Shown: positions 53,995 to 63,523 of the stretch, piece by piece
Numbering within the stretch: position 1 is the stretch's first letter
Layout of the letters: every line of letters begins with the position of its first letter
DNA from: Megasphaera cerevisiae DSM 20462
GTDB lineage: Bacteria > Bacillota > Negativicutes > Veillonellales > Megasphaeraceae
Length of the DNA stretch: 64,000 nucleotides
Assembly: GCF_001045675.1 (NCBI RefSeq)
Contig: NZ_LEKT01000001.1
Location: 62,001-126,000 of the forward strand
Direction of reading: 5' to 3'
Notes under the pieces: model-generated
What the model was told of the DNA's origin: nothing
What the model saw: only the letters and a program-made list of their open reading frames with translations
The model's database searches: none
Position numbers and translations under genes: made by a program

Positions 53995-54488
53995 AACCGG
54001 TTTTTATAGGAGTCGTTAGTGACAGTCATGGGCGTTTTCGCGAATTAGAACGCATGGTTGAGCAGGCGCCGGATGTTTCTGTTTGGCTTCATGGCGGTGA
54101 TTACTGCAATGACGGCGAAGATCTGTCAATATATACGGGTGTTCCTGTATATTCTGTACGGGGAAATAATGACTTTATGAGTAACTTCGCTGCTCCTGAA
54201 TGCAGAAAAATAAGGATTGACGGAATGAACATCATGTTGATTCACGGACACCAATGGTATGGGCAGCAACGATTAGAAAAATTAGTGGAATTGGGGCAGA
54301 CCCATGCGGCATCATTAGTTGCTTTCGGACATACACACCGTCGTTTTCTCAAAAAAACAGATGGCATTACGATTTTAAATCCCGGTAGTATCGGATTGCC
54401 CAGAGACGGGCACAACGGCACATACGCAGTATGTACTATTTCAAAAGGCATACTGACAAATGTTCGCATATATGAATTGACAAGATAA
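53991..54488 (+). CDS. YfcE/MJ0936-type metallophosphoesterase
   Basis: The 165-residue protein has the calcineurin-like metal ligands in order: VVSDSHGR, LHGGDYCND, RGNNDF, LIHGHQWYG and FGHTHRRF. YfcE-type enzymes cleave phosphodiesters in vitro. It overlaps rdgB by four bases (ATGA), a frequent pairing in Firmicutes. Physiological substrate unknown. Confidence 0.93.
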   Translation: MKPVFIGVVSDSHGRFRELERMVEQAPDVSVWLHGGDYCNDGEDLSIYTGVPVYSVRGNNDFMSNFAAPECRKIRIDGMNIMLIHGHQWYGQQRLEKLVELGQTHAASLVAFGHTHRRFLKKTDGITILNPGSIGLPRDGHNGTYAVCTISKGILTNVRIYELTR

Positions 54489-54526
54489 CACAAGGATTGC
54501 AAATATATTCATAAGGGTAAAGGGAT

Positions 54527-55303
54527 ATGACAACTAAAAAGAAAAAAATCAAACTGTATGGTTTCAATAATTTGACAAAAACATTGAGCTTTAACATGTA
54601 TGATATCTGTTATGCCGTAAGTGACGAGTCACGACGTCAGTACATCGAATATATTGACGAGCAATACAACGCTGAGCGACTGACTAAAATTCTGAAAAAT
54701 GTTTCTTCTATTATCGGTGCCAACATTCTTAATATAGCCAGTCAGGATTATGATCCGCAGGGCGCCAGTGTAACTATTTTGATTTCAGAAGAACCTCTTC
54801 ATACGGAAGATACTGATATCGTTTGTCATCTGGACAAAAGTCATTTAACGGTGCATACATATCCCGAAAGCCATCCTCAAAAGGGAATTATGACTTTCCG
54901 AGCGGATATTGATGTGTCTACATGCGGTCAAATTTCTCCGCTGAACGCGCTTAATTATCTTCTAGACAGCTTTGAGTCGGATATTGTCACACTGGATTAT
55001 CGTGTTCGTGGTTTTACCCGGGATATTTCAGGAAAAAAACTGTTCATAGACCACCGTATTAATTCGATCCAAAATTACATTTCCCAAGCAACTCGCAACA
55101 GCTACGATATGATCGATGTCAACGTATATCAGGAAAATACTTTCCATACGAAAATGATATTGAAAGAATTTGATTTAAATAATTATTTGTTCAACATGAC
55201 GGCTAACCAGCTTACACAGCATCAACAAACCTTGATCAGGCGCTTGGTACGTCAGGAAATGCTGGAAATTTTTAATGGCCGTAATATGCCCATTATGCGC
55301 TGA
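54527..55303 (+). CDS. speD: S-adenosylmethionine decarboxylase proenzyme (long, E. coli type)
   Basis: SpeD makes decarboxylated SAM, the aminopropyl donor for spermidine, and uses a pyruvoyl group formed by self-cleavage. The 258-residue protein matches the E. coli class (264 residues). The likely cleavage point is K104-S105 in [14 protein letters not shown], and the active-site region is [17 protein letters not shown]. Start [21 protein letters not shown] is also typical. No speE lies nearby. An AAAGGG sequence precedes the ATG. Confidence 0.93.
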   Translation: MTTKKKKIKLYGFNNLTKTLSFNMYDICYAVSDESRRQYIEYIDEQYNAERLTKILKNVSSIIGANILNIASQDYDPQGASVTILISEEPLHTEDTDIVCHLDKSHLTVHTYPESHPQKGIMTFRADIDVSTCGQISPLNALNYLLDSFESDIVTLDYRVRGFTRDISGKKLFIDHRINSIQNYISQATRNSYDMIDVNVYQENTFHTKMILKEFDLNNYLFNMTANQLTQHQQTLIRRLVRQEMLEIFNGRNMPIMR

Positions 55304-55312
55304 TGCTTCAGT

Positions 55313-55347
55313 AAAAGAGTCCGCACAAGCTGCTGGCTCTTTTTTTA
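55313..55347 (+). terminator. Terminator after speD
   Basis: A 9-bp stem with one G-T pair (AAAAGAGTC with GGCTCTTTT) and a run of eight T residues at 55340-55346 and beyond. Confidence 0.75.
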
Positions 55348-55370
55348 TATAGACGGGGAAGTATAATTTT

Positions 55371-55379
55371 TGCTATAAT
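55371..55379 (+). promoter_or_regulatory. Extended -10 promoter for the DUF4153-like gene
   Basis: TGCTATAAT is a perfect extended -10 box. It lies 34 bases before the ATG at 55413, which supports that ATG as the intended start. Confidence 0.55.
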
Positions 55380-55412
55380 AGAAAAAATAACAGGGAAGGA
55401 GAGTCGCATTAT

Positions 55413-57046
55413 ATGAAACTTTTTTTCATCAACTGCAGAAACGCAGTGCCGAAAGCCTAAAGCGTTTTAATATTTCTTTTATAATGAGCATCCTTCTCTT
55501 TAGTATTCTGGCATATATAATATGTGCAAAAACGTCTGATTCAGTATATGATTATGTAACGGCATCTCTTATCTGTACCACTATCTTTTCTGCCTTATGG
55601 CAAATTATTATAGAAATACAGTATACCTTATCCAAAATACCTGCCCGTTTCCGATATATGCCAGTTGCCGTCTTTGGTATTGTCTTATTTATTTTATTTT
55701 GCATCACTGACAATATTGGATATGTTTCTCTTTATACCGTTGGTATCAGTATCGCTTTATTATCTTTTATATTTTTCTTGCTATCGCATCAATCTCGCAG
55801 CGGTGAAGCAGTATTTAACCAATTATTTTGCGGATTTTTAAAAGCAGCGGCATTAACGCTGCTGGTCTCCTTTTCGCTTATGATCTGCCTGGCAGCACTC
55901 CATCTTCTTATTATTGATCTAACATTTCCAGCCTATGCTGTGGTATTTGATTTTGCAGTCGTCATTATCGGAACAAACGTATTTCTTGCTTTTATCCCCA
56001 TAGTAACAGAAAAGGCAAAACCTTCGTTCCTGTTATATAAAATTTTGCAATGGGTAATTCTGCCAATTTATGCCTTCCTGATCCTCATCTTGTATGCCTA
56101 TATTCTTATGATATGTAAAAACGGCAGCATGCCTGTCGGACAAATGAACTGGTTTGCCTCACTGGCCGTGTTTGTTTATGTTTTTTATTATATGACCTGC
56201 CGGCAATGTACAACGATGCCTGGTATCGTTTTTTTCTTGAAATGGGGCGGAATCATGCTCCTTCCAATCATTACGGTGCAGCTTTTAGGTGTGTACATTC
56301 GCTATGAAGCATTTGGGCTGACGGATGTCCGCTATGCATCTATGATATGTACCGGTTTTGGGATTATTGTTGTTTTGAATGGATTATTCCGGCACTCACT
56401 GCAGAAGTTATTTTTGCTTAGTGCGTTATTCAGTATTATTTTCACAGTTACACCTTTAAACATCTTTGATCTTCCTTATAAAGAACAAATGACACGGATA
56501 GAAACCATTTTAACCGAAAAAAAGATGCTGCAAAACGAAATAATCATCACTTCAGATGAACTGTCCGCAAAGGACAAAGAAATAATTGCCAGTGCTTATG
56601 ACTACATGCGATCTCAGAATAAGCTGCAAATACAGCAGACCTGTACCAAGGCTGCACTTATATTAAATTCTCCCGTTATACAAAAAATTGCGGCAGAGAA
56701 GGGCAATTTTCTGCTGTGGAGCTTTACTAATTCTTCCCAAGCAGTACCTATTGCAGGATATCAAACCATGTATATCTTAGATACGACGACTGAAAACGGC
56801 TATATTACCGTTCCTGTTTCAAACGGCATGACAAAGACATTTTATATTGCCGATTATGCCGATACACTTTGCCGCAATATAGTATCTCCGGATCAATCTG
56901 TGGCGGGAAATCATGATATTAGGGTTCCAGGTATGCAATTGACCCTGGATAACAATCACTTATTATATCTGCAATGGCTTCATATACGTAAAATAAAAGA
57001 TAATCATTCACGGATTGCTCTGTCTGGATATGTACTGGAAAAATGA
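55413..57046 (+). CDS. DUF4153-like multi-pass membrane protein, start out of frame by one base
   Basis: The main frame (from ATG 55484) gives a 520-residue membrane protein with about ten helices in the first 330 residues and a C-terminal soluble domain, like DUF4153 proteins. ATG 55484 has no ribosome site. A good start lies upstream: GAAGGAG and ATG at 55413. That frame reads MKLFFINCRNAVPKA and stops at 55458. One extra base in the T7 tract (55420-55426) would join it to HQLQKRSAESLKRFNISFI in the main frame. So the gene is frameshifted by a deletion, switches phase at the tract, or holds a sequencing error. Function unknown; possibly envelope-related. Confidence 0.72.
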
Positions 57047-57100
57047 ATTGTTTTTACATAAAATACTATTATTCATGTCCACTAGGAAGGAGTGATTTAT

Positions 57101-57715
57101 ATGGACACAAAAAAAACAGTATGTCATATTGGCAAAAAGATGGCAATGTCGCACTTCATTGCTGGTTGTGATGGCAATATCAGCTTTAGGCGCCCAGACG
57201 GAAAAATCGTTATTACACCGTCAGGTTATCCAAAAGGAGAATTGAAGGCATCTCAGCTTCTTCTCTTGGACGCTGAAGGACATCTTCTAAAAGGAAAGGG
57301 GAGCCCTTCAACAGAAACAAATCTGCATCTGCAAATATATAAAAGCCGGGCTGACGTCAATGCTATCATTCATGCCCATCCGACAATATCCACTGCAGTC
57401 ACTGTTGCTGGTCTGAAATTCCCCAGTCATATCGTAACAGAAGGACGGGACTTTTTAGGGCCCGTGTGTACAATTCCTTATGAAGCACCTGGCAGCATTG
57501 AATTAGCACTCGCTTGTGCGGACGGCTTGAAGGAGGTCAATGCGGTACTGTTAGAGCGTCATGGTGCTGCTGTCGTCGGTACAGATTTATCAGAGGCACT
57601 ATATCGCCTTGAAACACTGGAGGCAGTAGCTAAAATTTATCGTGATTCTCTCATTTTTGCAGGAACATGCCCGTCTGATTCAACATCACTGGCGGTAAAA
57701 GGATCCAGCACGTAA
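57101..57715 (+). CDS. Class II aldolase/adducin family protein (fuculose-phosphate aldolase-like)
   Basis: The 204-residue protein has the class II aldolase fold. Zinc ligands are in AIIHAHPTIS (HxH) and LLERHGAAVVG, and the catalytic acid is in GSPSTETNLHLQIYK. CDGNISFR and ITPSGYPKGEL form the phosphate-binding part. It would split a sugar phosphate such as L-fuculose- or ribulose-phosphate into DHAP and an aldehyde; the substrate is uncertain. ATG 57101 has AGGAAGGAG upstream; a GTG nine bases earlier overlaps that site. Confidence 0.9.
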   Translation: MDTKKTVCHIGKKMAMSHFIAGCDGNISFRRPDGKIVITPSGYPKGELKASQLLLLDAEGHLLKGKGSPSTETNLHLQIYKSRADVNAIIHAHPTISTAVTVAGLKFPSHIVTEGRDFLGPVCTIPYEAPGSIELALACADGLKEVNAVLLERHGAAVVGTDLSEALYRLETLEAVAKIYRDSLIFAGTCPSDSTSLAVKGSST

Positions 57716-57757
57716 CTCATGCCCTGCGAATATTGATATGGAAAAGGAGATACTTAT

Positions 57758-58033
57758 ATGAACTTTCAATATAAAGAAGATAAAATATGGAGTACTGACG
57801 CCTCGGGAAAGGTCGTTGCCGAAATTAATTTCCCCGCAGGCGAAGATGGCATACTCACAATTACGCATACGTTTGTTGATGAAAGCCTTCGCGGACAGCA
57901 TGTAGCTGAAGAGTTGATTCGATCTGCTGCTGAAAAAATACGTCAATCCGGAAAAAAAACGCATTTGACTTGTTCATATGCAAAAGCTTGGTTTATGCGT
58001 CACCCGGAAGAATACAAAGATATTCTAGCATGA
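57758..58033 (+). CDS. Small GNAT-type N-acetyltransferase (YjdJ-like)
   Basis: The 91-residue protein matches the small acetyltransferase domain: VVAEINFPAGEDGILTITHTFVDESLRGQHVAEELIRSAAEKIRQSGKKTHLTCSYAKAWFMRHPEEYKDIL. The part VDESLRGQHVAEEL is the acetyl-CoA loop (R/Q-x-x-G-x variant). AAAGGAG precedes the ATG. It follows the aldolase gene in one unit. Target unknown. Confidence 0.88.
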   Translation: MNFQYKEDKIWSTDASGKVVAEINFPAGEDGILTITHTFVDESLRGQHVAEELIRSAAEKIRQSGKKTHLTCSYAKAWFMRHPEEYKDILA

Positions 58034-58036
58034 AAA

Positions 58037-58090
58037 AAAGTGGATGTGCACAAAATAATCTCTCATTTTGTGCACATCCACTTTCTTTCA
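58037..58090. terminator. Bidirectional terminator between GNAT and rqcH
   Basis: A perfect 20-bp stem (58037-58056 with 58065-58084) with an 8-nt loop stands between convergent genes, with A-rich and T-rich flanks. Confidence 0.88.
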
Positions 58091-58097
58091 TGCTGCG

Positions 58098-59813
58098 CTA
58101 TTCCTGAACCCAATTTTTAGGCTCTGCGATGTACGTCGTTTGTTTATCGAAAATCACAAATCCCGGAACTGCATGAGCGGGCTTTTTTACATTACGTACT
58201 AACGTACAGTCCACCTCTACCTTGGAACTATTGCGGGCTTTACTATAATACGCTGCCAGTTGGGCCGCAATCGTAATCTGCCTGTCTGTAGGGGAAACCC
58301 GGTGACATGATAAAATAACATGAGATCCCGGTTGATTTTTAACATGAAACCACAAATCATAAGGATGGGCTTTTTTTAATGTCAGAAAATCGTTTTGTCT
58401 GTTATTGCGTCCAATCCAAATTTCAAGTCCGTCAGCAGACACCGTCAAAATCTGCTGAGAAAATTCTTTTTTCATTTTATCTCGGGCTGAAGTCTTTATC
58501 AAGCCCATTTGATGCATTTCTGCTTTAATATCGGTCAATTCGGCTTTCGTTGACGCATTATCCAACGCATACTCTAATGAATATAAATAATTCAAATGAT
58601 TTTGATTCACTTCATGAAGTTCTGCGGATTTCTGTTTGCGATTCCTCATTTTAGCATACCGTTTATAATAACGATTGGCATTATTCGTCATGGAATATGC
58701 CGGATTCAACGGTATCAGAAGCGATTCCTGCTGGGGAGATAATAAATTTTTTACGGTAACGCTTTTTTCATGATCATGTTTTTCATAGGCATAAATCATA
58801 AGTAAATCACCGTAAAGTTTATATGTATCCATTTTTTTTGTTTCTTGTAATTCTCCGGCGACACGCTTGATTTTACGTTTTTGTTTTTCAATAAGTTTGC
58901 TGACTTTTTTCTGCAATTCTTCTTGTCCACCGTTCAGACTGCGGTGTGTTGACTGATATTCACTCAAATATTCTTCAATCAGATTAAAATGCCGTCTTGG
59001 ATATTGGGCCATGCTGCTCAGTTCCAGCGGAAATATAATTTCTTTTTTTTGAACAGTATATACATAAGCCCCAGAAGCATGTTGCAGTTCTTTGCCGAAA
59101 GCCTCCACCGCACGGCACCATGAAATAATCGCCTGCGAGGTCAGAGAAAGGACAAGCTGTTCTTTGTCCAGTCCGGTTCGCAAGGATAATTCATTTAAAA
59201 CAATCGTGCTCATGCCATTAAAACGCTTAAGCATCCATTTTCCCAATGGTTCATCACCACCTGACTGCATCATAGCTGTCAATTCATCGACGGTGAATTC
59301 AAAAGGATTCATGCGCATAAAGTTAGGCGGAAAATCATATGGTTCCTTAGGAGCAATGGTTCGCAGCGCCTTTGTATCTTTTCCTGTTTTAATGAGTGCT
59401 TCTATAATCATGCCATTCTCCGTAAAAATGACATTACTATATTTTCCCATAAGCTCAATATGAATTTTTCGGCTTACCACACGTCCGGAAATATCGAGAA
59501 TATCAATTGCAATTTCAATGATACGGTCCAAATGGAGCTGATGAATCGAAGCAATCCGACCATTTTCATAATATTTCCGCAAAAACATGCATAACCCTGT
59601 CGGAACATCCGGCGTAGGCGGCATATGCTGCGATATATAGACCCGCGGAGAATCATCCAGCGTAATAATCAAATGGTGAATGCCCTTTTCATTGAAGACG
59701 CGAAAATAAAGTGCTCGTCTGTCCAGCTGATATATTTTCGATATTTGCCCCCCTTTTAAAATATCCGCTAATTCATTCGTAATGCAATGTAATGTAATTC
59801 CATCGAGATTCAT
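58098..59813 (-). CDS. rqcH: Ribosome-quality-control protein RqcH (NFACT/FbpA family)
   Basis: RqcH binds stalled 50S subunits and directs alanine tailing of unfinished chains. The 571-residue protein has NFACT-N (MNLDGITLHCITNELADIL, with the key Asp-Arg pair at 96-97 in LDRIIEIAI), a coiled-coil middle, and NFACT-R near the C-terminus (IWIGRNNRQNDFLTLKKA and DLWFHVKNQPGSHVIL). It was formerly annotated as fibronectin-binding protein. The start at 59813 has CAGGAG before it; an in-frame extension upstream has no ribosome site. Confidence 0.95.
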   Translation of the reverse strand: MNLDGITLHCITNELADILKGGQISKIYQLDRRALYFRVFNEKGIHHLIITLDDSPRVYISQHMPPTPDVPTGLCMFLRKYYENGRIASIHQLHLDRIIEIAIDILDISGRVVSRKIHIELMGKYSNVIFTENGMIIEALIKTGKDTKALRTIAPKEPYDFPPNFMRMNPFEFTVDELTAMMQSGGDEPLGKWMLKRFNGMSTIVLNELSLRTGLDKEQLVLSLTSQAIISWCRAVEAFGKELQHASGAYVYTVQKKEIIFPLELSSMAQYPRRHFNLIEEYLSEYQSTHRSLNGGQEELQKKVSKLIEKQKRKIKRVAGELQETKKMDTYKLYGDLLMIYAYEKHDHEKSVTVKNLLSPQQESLLIPLNPAYSMTNNANRYYKRYAKMRNRKQKSAELHEVNQNHLNYLYSLEYALDNASTKAELTDIKAEMHQMGLIKTSARDKMKKEFSQQILTVSADGLEIWIGRNNRQNDFLTLKKAHPYDLWFHVKNQPGSHVILSCHRVSPTDRQITIAAQLAAYYSKARNSSKVEVDCTLVRNVKKPAHAVPGFVIFDKQTTYIAEPKNWVQE

Positions 59814-59861
59814 GATATATACTCCTGACATCATATGCAAATATAAAAAATCATTGCTATT

Positions 59862-59870
59862 ATCATACCA
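59862..59870 (-). promoter_or_regulatory. Extended -10 promoter for rqcH
   Basis: On the minus strand the sequence reads TGGTATGAT about 50 bases before the rqcH start, a fair extended -10 element. Confidence 0.4.
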
Positions 59871-60006
59871 TGAATTCTTTCGAGTGAGTAGAGGACTTGC
59901 CCGCAAAAAGGGTTGAATCCATTTTTTTTACAAAACAGAGTAGACCAGTAGAAGGATTTAAGATATACTTATGTATTAGAACAATTCTTTGAAGGAGGTC
60001 GTAAGA

Positions 60007-60891
60007 GTGCGTAGTATGACTGGGTTTGGCGCCGGGACATCCGGTAGTGACCGATTAAGCGTTACCATAGAAATGCGTGCCGTAAACCAACGTTTTTTAG
60101 AATTAAATATTCGAATGCCTCATGCATACTTGATATTAGAAGAAAAACTCCGCAGCAAAATAAAACAGACTCTATGCCGCGGCAAGGTTGATGTTTTTGT
60201 TACAGTTCATGAACTAGTGCCGCAGGCACCACAAATATACGTGGATTATGCTGCATTGGCCGCCTGTAAAAAAGCCCTTGACGCCATTAATGAAAAGATG
60301 TTTAGTCAGGACAGGACCACTTTACCCATGATTATGGAACTTACCAAAGACTGGTTCGTTCAAGAATCGCCGGCAATTAATCTGGATACTTCATGGCCGA
60401 TCTTTTCAGAAGCCCTGGACGATGCTCTGCGCGGAATCACGGCAATGCGTGAGGCAGAAGGTGCTAACATTCAGCATGATCTGCTGCTGCGCACGGGCAA
60501 TATGGAAACAGCTATAGACGCTATTGCCGCACGCAAACAGGAAATTTTGATACGGTATGAAGCAAAGCTTGAAAAAAAAATTCTCGCCCTTTGCGCCAAA
60601 GCCCAAAAAATTCCAGACGAAGACCGCTTTCTTCAGGAAGTGTCCATGTATGCCGATAAGGTTGATTTTACAGAAGAGGTTGTACGATTTCAAAGCCATG
60701 TGTTACAATTAAAAGAAATAGTATCTAAGGATGGCGATATTGGCCGCAAACTGGATTTTCTGATTCAGGAAATGAATCGGGAAATTAATACCATTGGTTC
60801 AAAAGCCAATGATTTGGATATAACGGAATATGTTTTACAGCTAAAAAATGAACTGGAAAAACTACGGGAACAAGTTCAAAATATTGAATAG
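60007..60891 (+). CDS. YicC/YloC family endoribonuclease-like protein
   Basis: The 294-residue protein matches Yic[37 protein letters not shown] at the start and [27 protein letters not shown] at the end. Members are RNA endonucleases or RNase adaptors. The GTG at 60007 lies nine bases after GGAGG; a TTG at 59989 overlaps that site. It opens the standard yicC-remA-gmk-rpoZ-coaBC cluster. Confidence 0.93.
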   Translation: MRSMTGFGAGTSGSDRLSVTIEMRAVNQRFLELNIRMPHAYLILEEKLRSKIKQTLCRGKVDVFVTVHELVPQAPQIYVDYAALAACKKALDAINEKMFSQDRTTLPMIMELTKDWFVQESPAINLDTSWPIFSEALDDALRGITAMREAEGANIQHDLLLRTGNMETAIDAIAARKQEILIRYEAKLEKKILALCAKAQKIPDEDRFLQEVSMYADKVDFTEEVVRFQSHVLQLKEIVSKDGDIGRKLDFLIQEMNREINTIGSKANDLDITEYVLQLKNELEKLREQVQNIE

Positions 60892-60901
60892 TGGTGAAAA
60901 T

Positions 60902-61186
60902 ATGAGTTTTAATTTACTGAACATCGGTTTTGGAAATATGGTCATGGGCAATAAGGTCATTGCTATTATCAGTCCTGAATCAGCTCCTATTAAACGCATG
61001 ATACAGGAAGCACGGGAACGCAACACGCTTATTGATGCAACCTTTGGCCGCAAAACCCGTTCTATACTCGTCATGGACAACGGACAAATCATTTTATCAG
61101 CACTCCAGCCAGAAACCATTTCTCACCGTATTCTTCAAGTAGATGGAGAGATTCAGGAGGAACCACTGGACGAAGAAATTACGTAG
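60902..61186 (+). CDS. remA: Extracellular-matrix/biofilm regulator RemA (DUF370)
   Basis: The 94-residue protein matches the RemA/DUF370 family ([71 protein letters not shown]). RemA is a DNA-binding regulator of biofilm genes in Bacillus; in this place it is a conserved cluster member whose targets here are unknown. Confidence 0.93.
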   Translation: MSFNLLNIGFGNMVMGNKVIAIISPESAPIKRMIQEARERNTLIDATFGRKTRSILVMDNGQIILSALQPETISHRILQVDGEIQEEPLDEEIT

Positions 61187-61201
61187 AGAGGAAGTAATAG
61201 T

Positions 61202-61816
61202 ATGACTGATCCCGGATTGCTGATTGTTGTATCCGGTCCGTCCGGAGCCGGAAAAGGTACGATTTGCGATGCACTGCGGAAGACATTTTCTAATATCTAT
61301 TATTCTATTTCCATGACTACCAGATCTCCTCGCACTGGAGAAATAAATGGGGTAAATTATTATTTTACCAATGATGATAATTTCAAAAAATTATTAACAC
61401 AGGACGCATTTCTGGAATATGCCAAAGTATATGATCACTATTACGGCACCCCCAGAGAATATGTATATACTCTACTGAATGAGGGAAAGCACGTCATGCT
61501 GGAAATTGACATTCAGGGAGCCATGCAGGTAAAGAAAACATATCCCAAAGGAATTTTTATGTATATTGTTCCTCCAAGTAAAGCAGTTCTTGAACATCGG
61601 CTGCGCGGACGGCATACAGATACCGATGAAGTCATTGCCGCTCGTCTGTCCAGGGCCAGAACTGAGTTGGACTGGATTGATAAATATGACTATCTTATCG
61701 TCAATGATAATCTCCCGGCAGCTATTGATAAAGCTGCGTCAATCATACGGGCAGAGGAGTGCAGGGTAACACGCAATGCAGAGTGCATTGCCCATACGAA
61801 AAAATTGTATAAGTAA
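61202..61816 (+). CDS. gmk: Guanylate kinase
   Basis: Gmk phosphorylates GMP to GDP. The 204-residue protein has the P-loop (VVSGPSGAGKGTI), the GMP-binding segment SMTTRSPRTGEINGVNYYF, and IDIQGAMQVKKTYP. GAGAGGAAG lies before the ATG. It is in the usual place after remA. Confidence 0.97.
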   Translation: MTDPGLLIVVSGPSGAGKGTICDALRKTFSNIYYSISMTTRSPRTGEINGVNYYFTNDDNFKKLLTQDAFLEYAKVYDHYYGTPREYVYTLLNEGKHVMLEIDIQGAMQVKKTYPKGIFMYIVPPSKAVLEHRLRGRHTDTDEVIAARLSRARTELDWIDKYDYLIVNDNLPAAIDKAASIIRAEECRVTRNAECIAHTKKLYK

Positions 61817-61850
61817 CGTTTGAGTTGTATAAGAACAGGAGAGATATTTC

Positions 61851-62060
61851 ATGTTAATTAAACCAACCTTAGAATCTTTAATGACCAAAGTAGATAGTAA
61901 ATATACCTTAGTTACTTTAGCTGCAAAACGGGCCCGTCAGCTTACTGACGGTGATGAACCACTTGTGGACGCTGATACAACAAAAGTCGTCTCCATCGCT
62001 ATGGAAGAAATCGACCAGGGGAAAATCACGTATGAAGTCCCTCAGGTCGGCATTAAATAA
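61851..62060 (+). CDS. rpoZ: DNA-directed RNA polymerase omega subunit
   Basis: Omega helps RNA polymerase assembly. The 69-residue protein has the typical core: KVDSKYTLVTLAAKRARQLTDG and KVVSIAMEEIDQGKITY. AGGAGAG precedes the ATG. Position between gmk and coaBC supports it. Confidence 0.95.
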   Translation: MLIKPTLESLMTKVDSKYTLVTLAAKRARQLTDGDEPLVDADTTKVVSIAMEEIDQGKITYEVPQVGIK

Positions 62061-62078
62061 TGCAAGGGAGGGTTACGT

Positions 62079-63296
62079 ATGCTGTTGGAAAATAAAAAAG
62101 TTATTCTGGCCATCAGCGGGGGCATCGCCGCATTTAAGGCCGCTGAAATTGCCAGCATGCTTCGTAAGCGCGGTGCCGAGGTCAAATGTATTATGACCGA
62201 GCACGCTACAAATCTTATTACGCCTCTGACGATGCGCGAAATTTCGGGAAATCCTGTTGCAGTATCTATGTTCGGTGATACTCCCGAGTTTAATGTGGAG
62301 CATATTGCATTAGCTCAATGGGCAGACATTTTTGTTATCGCACCGGCTACAGCCAATATTATTGGCAAAATTACTGGTGGTATTGCTGATGATATGCTGA
62401 CGACGACGGTAATGGCTACAACGGCTCCTGTTCTTATCGCACCTGCAATGAACAGTAATATGTACCTGAATCCTATTGTCCAAGAAAACTTACGCAAACT
62501 GAAAGAATACGGCTATACGATTATCGAGCCGGCCTGTGGCCATCTGGCTTGCGGCACTACTGGCATCGGGCGTCTGCCTGAACCTGCCGAAATTGTTGAT
62601 CATATTGAACTTACTGCCTGCTGTACCCATACACTAAAGGGGAAAAATGTTATTGTAACGGGTGGTGGAACGCAGGAAGCCATTGACCCGGTCCGTTTCA
62701 TCGGCAATCATTCCAGTGGCCGTATGGGATTTGCTCTTGCTAAAGCTGCGGTTTTGGCCGGTGCCAATGTGACTCTCGTCGCCGGAGTGTCCACTCTGCC
62801 GACTCCCTTGGGTGTTATACGGCGTATTGACGTTACCAGCACCTACGAAATGAAGAATGCCGTCGATCAGTATTACGAGGACTGTGATTTGGTCATTAAA
62901 GCGGCGGCTGTCGCCGATTACCGCGTATCTCATCCAGCCCAGAACAAAATCAAAAAATCGGAAGAAACCCTTTCATTGGAAATGGAAAAAAATCCAGATA
63001 TTCTGTATGGACTGGGACAGCGCAAAACCCATCAGACGCTTGTAGGGTTTGCAGCGGAAACAGTTAATGTACTTGAATATGGCATGGCGAAACTGAAAAA
63101 AAAGAACTTAGACCTGCTTGTCGCCAATGATGTCAGTGCGGAAGGTGCCGGCTTTCAATCCAATACAAATATTGCAACACTTATTTTCCCTGATGGTTCA
63201 ATGGAAAAATTGAACAAAATGGAAAAATACGAATTAGCTGCTATTATCATCGACAGGGCAGCCGCGATTCTGACACAAAAAAATACGTCTGCTTGA
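62079..63296 (+). CDS. coaBC: Bifunctional phosphopantothenoylcysteine decarboxylase/synthase (Dfp)
   Basis: CoaBC makes 4'-phosphopantetheine for coenzyme A in two steps. The 405-residue protein has the flavin decarboxylase CoaC half (ILAISGGIAAFKAAEIASMLRK, VIAPATANIIGKITGGIADDML, PAMNSNMYLNP and CGTTGIGRLPEP) and the CoaB ligase half (VTGGGTQEAIDPVRFIGNHSSGRMG, KAAAVADYR). AAGGGAGG lies before the ATG. It ends the yicC cluster. Confidence 0.97.
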   Translation: MLLENKKVILAISGGIAAFKAAEIASMLRKRGAEVKCIMTEHATNLITPLTMREISGNPVAVSMFGDTPEFNVEHIALAQWADIFVIAPATANIIGKITGGIADDMLTTTVMATTAPVLIAPAMNSNMYLNPIVQENLRKLKEYGYTIIEPACGHLACGTTGIGRLPEPAEIVDHIELTACCTHTLKGKNVIVTGGGTQEAIDPVRFIGNHSSGRMGFALAKAAVLAGANVTLVAGVSTLPTPLGVIRRIDVTSTYEMKNAVDQYYEDCDLVIKAAAVADYRVSHPAQNKIKKSEETLSLEMEKNPDILYGLGQRKTHQTLVGFAAETVNVLEYGMAKLKKKNLDLLVANDVSAEGAGFQSNTNIATLIFPDGSMEKLNKMEKYELAAIIIDRAAAILTQKNTSA

Positions 63297-63316
63297 TCTA
63301 CTGTTAAAAATAAGGC

Positions 63317-63345
63317 TTGCATCTTAGTTCGCTTTAGTATACAAT
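63317..63345 (+). promoter_or_regulatory. Sigma-70-type promoter for metK
   Basis: TTGCAT (63317-63322) and TACAAT (63340-63345) are separated by 17 bases, directly before the riboswitch. Confidence 0.7.
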
Positions 63346-63365
63346 AGGCAAGTAAAATAAATATG

Positions 63366-63466
63366 GTTCCATCAAGAGCGACTGAGGGACAGGCCCTGTG
63401 ACGTCGCAGCAACCTTCAATATTGAAAGGTGCTAATTCCTACAGTATGTATGCTGGGAGATGGGTT
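63366..63466 (+). ncRNA. SAM-I (S-box) riboswitch
   Basis: The S-box core is present: ATCAAGAG, then GAGGGACAGGCCC, GCAGCAACC and the AAAGGTGCTAATTCC segment, with P1 closed by CCATC and GATGG. It binds S-adenosylmethionine and would turn off metK through the terminator that follows. Confidence 0.95.
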
Positions 63467-63474
63467 GAAATTTA

Positions 63475-63502
63475 CCCCTCTTTTTTTAGAGGGGATTTTT
63501 TG
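63475..63502 (+). terminator. Riboswitch-controlled terminator before metK
   Basis: CCCCTCT pairs with AGAGGGG around a T-rich loop and is followed by six T residues. It lies between the SAM aptamer and the metK ribosome site. Confidence 0.88.
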
Positions 63503-63523
63503 ATATTTTAAGGAGGATACACA

